Assembly: GCF_004366035.1 (NCBI RefSeq)
Contig: NZ_SOEE01000010.1
Location: 124,001-188,000, forward strand
Length of the DNA stretch: 64,000 nt
Direction of reading: 5' to 3'
Origin: Cytobacillus oceanisediminis
GTDB lineage: Bacteria > Bacillota > Bacilli > Bacillales > Cytobacillaceae
Shown: positions 55,374-63,519 of the stretch, piece by piece
How positions within the stretch are numbered: position 1 is the first letter of the stretch
Layout: each line of letters opens with the position of its first letter
Position numbers and translations under genes: made by a program
Notes under the pieces: model-generated
Database searches by the model: none
What the model was told of the DNA's origin: nothing
Seen by the model: only the letters and a program-made list of their open reading frames with translations

Positions 55374-56590
55374 GTGAATAAACACGAAAAGGGCAGAGTA
55401 CCGGAATAAATGGTAACCTCGTAATGAATAACGACGAAAAAGGCAGAGTGCCGTAAGAAATGGTAGTTAATCAGAAGGAATAACGACGAAAAGGGCAGAG
55501 CGCCGTAAGAAATGGTAGTTAATCGTAATGAATAACGACGAAAAAAGCAGAGTGCCGTAAGAAATGGTAGTTAATCGTAATGAATAAAGACGAAAAAGGC
55601 AGAGTGCCGTAAGAAATGGTAGTTAATCAGAAGGAATAACGACGAAAAAGGCAGAGCACCGTAAGAAATGGTAGTTAATCAGAAGGAATAACGACGAAAA
55701 GGGCAGAGCGCCGTAAGAAATGGTAGTTAATCGTAATGAATAACGACGAAAAAAGCAGAGTGCCGTAAGAAATGGTAGTTAATCGTAATGAATAAAGACG
55801 AAAAAGGCAGAGTGCCGTAAGAAATGGTAGTTAATCAGAAGGAATAACGACGAAAAAGGCAGAGCACCGTAAGAAATGGTAGTTAATCAGAAGGAATAAC
55901 GACGAAAAGGGCAGAGCGCCGTAAGAAATGGTAGTTAATCGTAATGAATAACGACGAAAAAAGCAGAGTGCCGTAAGAAATGGTAGTTAATCAGAAGGAA
56001 TAACGACGAAAAGGGCAGAGCGCCGTAAGAAATGGTAGTTAATCGTAATGAATAACGACGAAAAGAGCAGAGCGCCGTAAGAAATGGTAGTTAATCGTAA
56101 TGAATAACGACGAAAAGAGCAGAGCGCCGTAAGAAATGGTAGTTAATCGTAATGAATAAAGACGAAAAAGGCAGCGCGCCGTAAGAAAAGGTAGTTAATC
56201 GTAATGAATAACGACGAAAAAGGCAGAGTGCCGTAAGAAATGGTAGTTAATCGTAATGAATAACGACGAAAAAGGCAGAGTGCCGTAAGAAATGGTAGTT
56301 AATCAGAAGGAATAACGACGAAAAGGGCAGCGCGCCGTAAGAAATGGTAGTTAATCGTAATGAATAACGACTAAAAGAGGAGAGCACCGTAAGAAGTGGT
56401 AGTTAATCATAAGGAATAACGACGAAAAGGGTTGAGCACCGGAAAAAATGGTAGTTAATCGTAAGGAATAACGACGAAAAGGGCAGAATGCCGTAAGAAA
56501 TGGTAGTTAATCAGAAGAAATAATGACGAAAAGAGGAGAGCGCCGCAACAAATGGTAGTGAATCGCAATAAATTATCACGAAAAGGCAGT
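55374..56590. repeat. Tandem array, 23 full copies of a 52-bp unit
   Basis: The unit has a constant core GCCGTAAGAAATGGTAGTTAATC, then GTAATG or AGAAGG, then AATAACGACGAAAA and a variable GGCAGAG. From the first copy (site at 55417) to the last (56561) every unit is exactly 52 bp with no indel. Copies about 55493-55700 and 55701-55908 repeat a block of four units (208 bp). Stop codons occur in every frame, so it is not coding. Units at both ends are diverged. No spacers, so not CRISPR. Confidence 0.97.
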
Positions 56591-56732
56591 TAAACATAAT
56601 CAACAGCGACCAACAATGTACAATTTAATACGGGTGTTAATCCCACCAAATCGACCCTTAAGCTTTTTCCGTGTAAAATAAAACGCCACCTACTATACTA
56701 AAGAGGAATATACTGTATTGGAGGAATATTAT

Positions 56733-57431
56733 ATGCATATTGAAATGTGGACTGACTTCGCTTGACCGTTTTGCTATATTGGCAAAAGGCATCTGGAGGA
56801 TGCCATTAAACAGATTAATCATCCAATTGAAGTCACTTATCGCTGCTTTGAGCTGGACCCGACAGCTGAACGGGATATAAAGGATAATATGTATGAAAAG
56901 TTATCCAAGAAATACGGGATGACGATTGAACAGGCGAAAGCCAATACCCAAAACATGGTGCAGATGGCGAGAAATGCCGGGCTTGAATTCAACATTGATA
57001 CCGTCGTTCTCACTAACACGTTTGATGCTCACCGTCTGACGATGTTTGCCAAAATGAAAGGGCTTATGAAAGAAATGACTGACCGGCTGCTCCAGGCTTA
57101 TTTTACAGATTCCATTCATATAGGGAATCATGCCGCTTTAGCAGAATTAGCCGAAGAAGTCGGCCTGAACCGTGAGGAAGCTGAAAAAATGCTTGCCGGC
57201 AATGAGTTTGCAGATGAAGTCCGTGCAGATGAACAACTGGCACAGCAATACCGCATCACCGGGGTTCCATTCTTCCTTATTAATAAAAAGTATGCACTTA
57301 GCGGAGCACAGCCAACTGAGATGTTTGTGCAGGCGTTGCAGAAGATTATTGCAGAGGATGAAATTACTGTTTTAAAGGATAATGACGGAATGATCTGTGA
57401 TGATGACGGATGTGAAATTCCTAAGAAATAA
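56733..57431 (+). CDS. DsbA/FrnE-family thiol oxidoreductase with in-frame TGA at the first catalytic Cys (selenoprotein candidate)
   Basis: Start ATG 56733 follows GGAGG. The frame runs 232 codons to a stop at 57431 and is interrupted only by TGA at 56763, codon 11. Relatives of this thioredoxin-fold family read DF-x-CPFCYIGKRHLE here; the window gives DFA-TGA-PFCYIGK, so TGA stands for the first Cys of the CxxC site. The rest is whole and of normal length (TGVPFFLINKKYALSGAQ cis-Pro region, C-terminal CDDDGC). A hairpin fitting a bacterial SECIS starts 23 nt after TGA. Two readings: selenocysteine insertion, or a new nonsense mutation with restart at ATG 56889. Confidence 0.8.
56788..56804 (+). 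promoter_or_regulatory. SECIS-like hairpin after the in-frame TGA
   Basis: GGCATC (56788-56793) pairs perfectly with GATGCC (56799-56804) around the loop TGGAG. The loop begins 28 nt after TGA and has G at its second position. Bacterial SECIS elements need an apical loop roughly 16-37 nt downstream with a G among the first two loop bases, so this fits. SelB binding is inferred. Confidence 0.6.
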
Positions 57432-57442
57432 TTAGATTAATA

Positions 57443-57493
57443 AAAAAGAACCAGTCTAACAGTCCTTTAAAAAGGACAAGACTGGTTCTTTTT
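57443..57493. terminator. Terminator after the oxidoreductase gene
   Basis: 15-bp stem (57443-57457 and 57479-57493) enclosing a second small hairpin GTCCTTT/AAAGGAC; A-run and T-run at the ends. Confidence 0.92.
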
Positions 57494-57598
57494 AATTCAT
57501 CCATAAAGCGTGCATAAGCCCAACTTGAGAAATTAACGTACCTTCTTTTTTTATAGGCATATGATGTGTTGATAAATCTGTGAAGGGAATGACATGTA

Positions 57599-58507
57599 TT
57601 GTATCATCCTAATGCGTATTCCTATCCATATTACCCTTTTGTAAATGCACCTGTATTTCATACTGACAACATGTTAAGAAGCAATCAGGATCATTTTCAG
57701 CAGCTTTGTGAAACGGTCCTTGAAGGAGTCAAAAGGGAAGCTTCGGTACTTGAGCTATACACTCAGCTCGCAGAACAAGCCCCTAATGAAGAGCATAAAC
57801 AAAATATTATTCAGGCTATTGAAGGAAAGAAAGTTCATTTAACCCATTTCTGCAACCTTTATTACAATTTAACGGGAACCCAGCCGGAGTATCAGATTGG
57901 CGATGTATCCATTCCTCATTATCGTGATGGCTTGCATAGGGCTTATCAATTGGAAATGGAGGGTTTCCAGGAGTATCAGCGGGGGTCCGCACTTTCACAG
58001 CTTCCGCAAGTTCAAAATGTGTTTATTTGGGCTATGACAGGGGAACAGGAAAATGCAGCGCGGCTTGTTTCACTGAATGACCGGATTACCGATTATGGCC
58101 CACAGCCATTTGTCGTTGATATAGAAGAAGCGACAAAACAGAATAACACATTCCGGACGGCGATATGGACAGGTCAGCATATGCAGCTGACATTGATGAG
58201 CATAAATCCAGGAGAGGATATCGGCCTGGAAATTCATCCTGAACTCGATCAATTCATAAGAATTGAAGAGGGGGAAGGAATCGTTCAGATGGGGGACAGC
58301 AAGGATCGGTTGGACTTTCAGCGGAAAGTTGCCGATGACTTCGCAATTGTAATCCCTGCAGGTAAATATCATAACGTCATCAATACAGGCAGTAAACCAC
58401 TCAAGCTATACTCCATTTATGCACCGCCACAGCATCCATTTGGAACGGTGCATCAAACGAAGGCAGATGCCATGGCAGCTGAGGAAGAGCATCAGCACGG
58501 AAATTAA
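57599..58507 (+). CDS. Ferritin-like plus cupin two-domain protein
   Basis: 302 residues, TTG start. The first 170 residues are helical with Glu/His pairs typical of a ferritin-like bundle and begin with a Tyr/Pro-rich segment (YSYPYYPF). From about 178 a cupin follows: GEDIGLEIHPELDQFIRIEEGEG is motif 1 and PAGKYHNVINTG motif 2, giving a His3-Glu-type metal site. Cupin domains of this sort bind Mn, Fe or Zn. A surface or spore location is suggested by the start, but not proven. Confidence 0.85.
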   Translation: MYHPNAYSYPYYPFVNAPVFHTDNMLRSNQDHFQQLCETVLEGVKREASVLELYTQLAEQAPNEEHKQNIIQAIEGKKVHLTHFCNLYYNLTGTQPEYQIGDVSIPHYRDGLHRAYQLEMEGFQEYQRGSALSQLPQVQNVFIWAMTGEQENAARLVSLNDRITDYGPQPFVVDIEEATKQNNTFRTAIWTGQHMQLTLMSINPGEDIGLEIHPELDQFIRIEEGEGIVQMGDSKDRLDFQRKVADDFAIVIPAGKYHNVINTGSKPLKLYSIYAPPQHPFGTVHQTKADAMAAEEEHQHGN

Positions 58508-58512
58508 AAGAT

Positions 58513-58565
58513 AAGGGATGAATCAAAAGCGGTCAGAAGACTTTCGTTTTTGTTTCATCCTTTAT
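58513..58565 (+). terminator. Terminator after the cupin gene
   Basis: Imperfect long stem (AAGGGATGAA with TTCATCCTTT outer arms; CAAAA with TTTTTG inside) and T-rich tail. Confidence 0.75.
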
Positions 58566-58646
58566 TTTGGAGGTTCTGGAATCTCATTACATAAATTGCT
58601 CTTGTCTGGTAAGTATATTAAATAAAACTAATAGCTGGAGAAAGAT

Positions 58647-59780
58647 ATGCAGAATTTAATAAAGGTCCTGATACCCAGACAACTGTATTTATTGCTCATC
58701 CTGTCCACAGGCTTGCTTAACCATGTTATATTGATTCCTAATTTATTGACAGCTGCCGGAAGAGACAGCTGGCTGAGTGTGATAGCAGCATATCCGATTT
58801 CACTAATTTTTGTGTGGCTTATTTACTACATACTTAAAAACTCGTCAGATGAAGGTTTCTTTTCTATGCTGAGACAGCGTCTTGGAAGTACTTTTTCCGT
58901 ACTTTTATCGGCTCCTGTATTTCTTTTTTTAATTGCGAGTTCTTATATAACATTGAGGGATTTAGTGATTTGGCTAAATACGTATTTTCTGGCAGAGACT
59001 TCTTTACTAATGATTAATATTATTTTAATACTGGTTTGTTTTATTACGACACTTTACGGTGTGAAATATATGGCTATTTCCAGCGGCGTGCTGCTTCCGC
59101 TTGTTATGCTTTACGGCGTATTTATTTCGGTTACAAACACCCGTTTGAAGGACCCAAGTCTATTGTTCCCGCTTCTTGCAAACGGGGCTGAACCTCTAAT
59201 GAACGGCATTGTCTATTCTCTCTCGGGATTGCTTGAGGTTTATATCATCATATTACTGCAGCCGTATTCACAAAAAGCTTTTAAGTTTAAGCATCTTGTT
59301 ATTCTTTTGACGCTTCTGGCAGGGCTAATATTGGGACCGCTCTCAGCCTCGATCATGGAATTTGGGCCTGTAGAAGCGACAAAATTTCTTTACCCAGCCC
59401 ATGAACAATGGAGAGTCCTGACCATTGGAGAATATATCTCACATTTGGACTTTCTCGCCTTATATCAGTGGTTAAGCGGTGCATTAATCAGAATCGGATT
59501 ATTTATGTATTTAGCCGGTTCATTTTTTCAAGCTAAAAAGAAACATTATCGATTGAATCCCAAATTGGTCCTTTCTTTGTACCTCATCTTGATTGGGTTA
59601 ATGAGTATAAAGATTGAAACTTACACTTTTTATCGGATTATCTATAAGTATTATCTGCCGGTCAGCGTGGTGTTTTTTCTGTTGTATATCCTTTTGTCAG
59701 CCTTGATTATATTAGTTTTGAAGAAGAGGGATGAAAACCATGGCAAGAACAAGAATTCCAAATTCCAATCCTCAACATAA
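58647..59780 (+). CDS. Spore germination protein, GerB family (second operon)
   Basis: 377 residues with ten membrane segments of the APC-type fold, starting ATG after GGAG. Here the B gene comes first and its end overlaps the A gene by 41 bp. Germinant-binding subunit of a second nutrient receptor. Confidence 0.93.
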   Translation: MQNLIKVLIPRQLYLLLILSTGLLNHVILIPNLLTAAGRDSWLSVIAAYPISLIFVWLIYYILKNSSDEGFFSMLRQRLGSTFSVLLSAPVFLFLIASSYITLRDLVIWLNTYFLAETSLLMINIILILVCFITTLYGVKYMAISSGVLLPLVMLYGVFISVTNTRLKDPSLLFPLLANGAEPLMNGIVYSLSGLLEVYIIILLQPYSQKAFKFKHLVILLTLLAGLILGPLSASIMEFGPVEATKFLYPAHEQWRVLTIGEYISHLDFLALYQWLSGALIRIGLFMYLAGSFFQAKKKHYRLNPKLVLSLYLILIGLMSIKIETYTFYRIIYKYYLPVSVVFFLLYILLSALIILVLKKRDENHGKNKNSKFQSST

Positions 59781-61200
59781 AGACAATGGCTGCACAAAAG
59801 CAGAGGAGTTAAAACAGCAGCTTTCCAAAAGCGGGGATTTTGTGAGCATTGTCCATGCTGCTGAAAAAGATGAGTTGGAGATTTTGTATTTCGATACTTT
59901 GGCCGATACCAAATATTTGGATCAACATATCTTGCCAAAACTTGCTGCTGAGAAGGACGGCACGGCAAAAGATAAGCTCAGGGCTTTATTCCAGGCTGAG
60001 CTGGTAACAGAAAAACCAATTGATGACTTGTCTTTATTGCTTTTTGAGGGGAATTTCCTGTTCCTGGCTGATCAGCACTTATTAAGTATAAAAGCAGCAA
60101 ACCTTCCAAAACGGCAGCCAGAAGAGTCTGCACTTGAGACTTCCATTAGAGGCCCAAAGGATGGGTTTGTTGAAGATTTGCAGACAAATATTTCTTTAAT
60201 TCGCAGAAGGCTCAATACCAGTACATTATGTGTTGAAAAATATACAATCGGACAACGGAGCAAAACGAAAGTAGCACTTATGTATATAGAAGATATTATC
60301 GATAAGCGGGTCCTGGATGAAATTCATAACAGGCTTGGGAAGGTTGAACTCGATATCTTGACGAGTATCCATGAACTCGACTCCTTAATACGGGACCGCC
60401 CCTATTCGATATTCCCCAGTCTTGATTATACCGGCCGTCCGGATTTTATCGTTCAGGCACTGAATCAGGGCAGGTTTGCCATTCTGGTGGAAGGAAACCC
60501 CACCGTTACCTTTGCCCCGATCAGTTTATTGCTGCAGACTAAATCACCTGAAGATCATTACATCAATTATGCGTTTGTAAGTCTGGAAAGAATCATCAGG
60601 ATGATCGGGATAACGGTATCCGGGTTCCTTCCGGGAGTATGGATCGCATTTTCCGCCTTTAATATTGAGCAGATTCCTTACCTGATGGTTGCAACTATCT
60701 CTGTGTCCCGATTTGGCCTGCCTTTGAGTGCACCGGTTGAGATGTTCATCATACTGCTTTTGTTTGAGCTTTTTAATGAAGCAGGAATCAGGCTGCCAAG
60801 AGCCATTGGGCAGACAGTGGCCGTACTGGGTGGTTTAATTGTCGGGGATGCCGCTATCAGGGCCGGATTAACCTCTCCAACCATGCTTGTTGTTTCAGCC
60901 ATTACGTATATTTCGTCCTTTACTCTTGTAAACCAGTCCCTTAGTTCCGCTATTACCATTGTTAGATTTCTCGTCATCTTCGTGAGTACTTTTTTAGGCT
61001 TGTTCGGTGTCATCATATTCTATATTCTCACTGTTCTATATTTTTCGACACTATCATCGTTTGGCGTTCCTTATCTTTCATCATTAGCTCCTATCAACTG
61101 GAGGGAAAGTGTAAAGGCATTTCTGATGCTGCCTGTACAATTTTATAAATCCCGTACCTCGTCCACCAGCCCTGACGATCCAACGAGGGAGGAGAAATAA
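59740..61200 (+). CDS. Spore germination protein, GerA family (second operon)
   Basis: 486 residues from ATG 59740 after GAGGG; an ATG 9 bases earlier is possible. Hydrophilic N-terminal domain, GPKDGFVEDLQTNISLIRRR, and about five C-terminal membrane segments with EAGIRLPRAIGQTVAVLGG. The stop overlaps the next start. Confidence 0.95.
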   Translation: MARTRIPNSNPQHKDNGCTKAEELKQQLSKSGDFVSIVHAAEKDELEILYFDTLADTKYLDQHILPKLAAEKDGTAKDKLRALFQAELVTEKPIDDLSLLLFEGNFLFLADQHLLSIKAANLPKRQPEESALETSIRGPKDGFVEDLQTNISLIRRRLNTSTLCVEKYTIGQRSKTKVALMYIEDIIDKRVLDEIHNRLGKVELDILTSIHELDSLIRDRPYSIFPSLDYTGRPDFIVQALNQGRFAILVEGNPTVTFAPISLLLQTKSPEDHYINYAFVSLERIIRMIGITVSGFLPGVWIAFSAFNIEQIPYLMVATISVSRFGLPLSAPVEMFIILLLFELFNEAGIRLPRAIGQTVAVLGGLIVGDAAIRAGLTSPTMLVVSAITYISSFTLVNQSLSSAITIVRFLVIFVSTFLGLFGVIIFYILTVLYFSTLSSFGVPYLSSLAPINWRESVKAFLMLPVQFYKSRTSSTSPDDPTREEK

Positions 61201-62342
61201 TGGCTAGAAACGTAATTTTGATGATTGCCGCATGCTGTATTATGCTTTCAGGCTGTTCAGGCATAAAAAATATACAAGATTTAACCTATATAGTATCAAT
61301 CGGGATGGATTATGATGAAGAAAAGGATGAATATACAGTGTTTCTCCAAGGTCTGAATTTTGTAAATGTCGCAAAACAGGAAGGCGGAAAATCAGCAGAC
61401 CCCATCCCTATATTTGTGGCTTCTGCAAAAGGAGAAACGTTAAATTTAGCTATAAGGGAGCTGTACAAATTATCAGAACCTTCCTTGTATTTTGCACATG
61501 TAAAGAATCTTGTCATATCAAAACGGATTCTCCAGCACAAATTTAAAGACGTTGTAGAGGAGATTGGAAGGAACCGTTTTATTCGCCCTACGCTTCATAT
61601 CGTGACAACAGACGAATCAATTGAAGAGGTATTTAATATTAATGCACTGTTTAATTATCCGGCAGTATATACCGTTATATTTAAAAAGGATATATACGAT
61701 GTTGACCATAATGAAATTCGGCCGGTACCTTTAATGAAGTTTCTGCGGGAATATTATGAACCAATGAATGCAGCAAAATTGCCTTCCGTAAAAATTAATA
61801 AAACAAGCTGGAAGGCAGAAAAGGATTATCCGGTATTATATTTTGACGGTTATGCAGTTTTTCAAAACAAAAAATATATTAAGGATCTTACATTTGAGGA
61901 TTCTTTATTTCTTAATTGGCTGATGGAAAAATATGTTGCTATAGACGAAAGAGTCGATGTAGAGGGTAAACTGGCTGCAGCAGTAAAGCTGGAAAGCCCG
62001 AAGCTGAAATTTCAGTATGAGGAAAACGCCTCATCCCCAAAGTTCTCTATCGTTTTATCCATCCGTGCAGATTTACTGGAAAAAGTAGAGGACATTTCTT
62101 CTGACCGATTAACAAGCCTGATAGAAGAGAAGATAAAAACAAAGCTGCAATCGCTTTATTTGGATGGTATAGAAAGAAAAATTGACTATCTTAATGCGGG
62201 TGAGAAATGGTTTCGCATGCGTCCCGAGAAATTCGCAGAATTAAAGAAAACAGGCCATTTTTATTTGGAAGAAAACTCTCTTACTGACATTCAGGTGAAG
62301 GTTCAGATTTTTAATTTCAACAGCTATAAGTTTAATGAATGA
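61200..62342 (+). CDS. Spore germination lipoprotein, GerC family (second operon)
   Basis: 380 residues; signal peptide with lipobox LSGC (Cys19), then the GerC fold. The receptor order is B-A-C, unlike A-B-C in the first operon, so the two are separate lineages rather than a local duplication. Confidence 0.94.
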   Translation: MARNVILMIAACCIMLSGCSGIKNIQDLTYIVSIGMDYDEEKDEYTVFLQGLNFVNVAKQEGGKSADPIPIFVASAKGETLNLAIRELYKLSEPSLYFAHVKNLVISKRILQHKFKDVVEEIGRNRFIRPTLHIVTTDESIEEVFNINALFNYPAVYTVIFKKDIYDVDHNEIRPVPLMKFLREYYEPMNAAKLPSVKINKTSWKAEKDYPVLYFDGYAVFQNKKYIKDLTFEDSLFLNWLMEKYVAIDERVDVEGKLAAAVKLESPKLKFQYEENASSPKFSIVLSIRADLLEKVEDISSDRLTSLIEEKIKTKLQSLYLDGIERKIDYLNAGEKWFRMRPEKFAELKKTGHFYLEENSLTDIQVKVQIFNFNSYKFNE

Positions 62343-62353
62343 AAAATTTCTGA

Positions 62354-62386
62354 AGGGGAGAGGCTGAATACCTCTTCTTTTTTTGC
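62354..62386 (+). terminator. Terminator of second ger operon
   Basis: GGGGAGAGG / CCTCTTC-type stem and a long T-run. Confidence 0.7.
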
Positions 62387-62465
62387 AATTTTACTTCAAG
62401 GAAAGAATAATAACCATGTAGTTTGGGCACTAATCGAAGTATGAATGTTTTCGGAGGGTGCCTTT

Positions 62466-62909
62466 ATGAAAAAGAAAAATAAAAACCTCTTTATAGCTGG
62501 TTTAATCCTTGGGTTAGGTCTTATTGGGGCGATTGATGGCATCGTATTTCATCAGCTGCTTCAATGGCATCATATGATTATGAGCCCAAATATCCAGCTG
62601 GAAATTTTTACAGATGGCTTATTCACTTCTCTATTTTCTGCCAAGCTGCTTTGGGGAGGGATGAAAATTTTTCAGGATGCCCGGAATAATGAATTGGGCA
62701 CAAGCTGGAAGATATTTGTTGGCGGTATTTTTATTGGGGGAGGCATATTTAACCTTGTCGAAGGAATTGTGGACCATCACATTCTCCAGGTTCATCGTGT
62801 CAGACCATTAGCCGAAAATCCATTATTCTATGATTTAGCCTTTTTAGCCATTGGATTATTGCTTGTCATCATTGGGCTTATGATCAAGCGGTCGGAGAAG
62901 GAAGCATGA
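62466..62909 (+). CDS. DUF2243 membrane protein
   Basis: 147 residues, four membrane segments. GLIGAIDGIVFHQLLQWHHM and the later NLVEGIVDHHILQVHRV carry the conserved His-rich loops of DUF2243, which suggest a haem or metal site. GGAGGG precedes ATG 62466. Overlaps the next gene by 4 bp. Confidence 0.87.
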   Translation: MKKKNKNLFIAGLILGLGLIGAIDGIVFHQLLQWHHMIMSPNIQLEIFTDGLFTSLFSAKLLWGGMKIFQDARNNELGTSWKIFVGGIFIGGGIFNLVEGIVDHHILQVHRVRPLAENPLFYDLAFLAIGLLLVIIGLMIKRSEKEA

Positions 62910-63361
62910 TGAAAAGAGCAGGAAGCTTTATCAGTTTTTTCATCATCTTTTTAGGTTTCTTTTATTTTTACACAAGTCAGAATCCCCACAGCCAGACGGG
63001 GGCAGACCAGCATATGGGTCATGGGTATGTGGAAATCCCAAAAGATCATGAAATTCCCGCTGTCAGCATAAGTGTTGCCCCCGACGGACCAGATACATGG
63101 CTTTTAAGGCTGGAGCTGCTTCATTTTTCTTTTGCGCCTGAAAAAGTTGGTGAGACCCATCCAAGCTATAATGAGGGCCATGCACATTTATACATAAATG
63201 GAGAGAAAATCAGCCGTTTATACGGACAGTATTATCATATAGGCAAACTGAAGGAGGGAAAAAATGAAATTACCGTGTCACTTAATTCGAACAATCACGG
63301 AGCTTTAATGTCCCGCGGCAAACCCGTGATGGCCAGTATAACTATAGATGTGGACCGGTAA
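62906..63361 (+). CDS. Secreted or membrane-anchored His-rich beta protein
   Basis: 151 residues; one N-terminal hydrophobic anchor, then a beta-sandwich-like domain with His/Met clusters (HMGHGYVEIP; GHAHLYINGEKISRLYGQYYH; NNHGALMSRGKPV). Copper-related extracytoplasmic proteins look similar. Coupled to the DUF2243 gene, so the two probably work on the same metal or haem process. Confidence 0.8.
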   Translation: MMKRAGSFISFFIIFLGFFYFYTSQNPHSQTGADQHMGHGYVEIPKDHEIPAVSISVAPDGPDTWLLRLELLHFSFAPEKVGETHPSYNEGHAHLYINGEKISRLYGQYYHIGKLKEGKNEITVSLNSNNHGALMSRGKPVMASITIDVDR

Positions 63362-63400
63362 GCGAAGAGGGTGGAACCAAGAACAGTCAGCTGCTAAATA

Positions 63401-63446
63401 AGAAACCGCAGTTTTGTCATCCGCGGCGCGACAAAGTTAGGTTTCT
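63401..63446. repeat. Inverted repeat before mtlA
   Basis: AGAAACC (63401) pairs with GGTTTCT (63440) and TTTGTC with GACAAA inside. It can be a terminator of the previous unit or part of the mtlA leader; the T-run is weak. Confidence 0.55.
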
Positions 63447-63519
63447 CCTTTGTTGAGTATAGCCCGTTTGTACATTACCATTAATAATAAAGTACTATAT
63501 TTTGAAAGGATGAGTGTAC

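Noticed and set aside
55374..56590. CRISPR array
   Set aside because: Units follow each other directly with shared sequence over the full 52 bp; there are no unique spacers and no cas genes.
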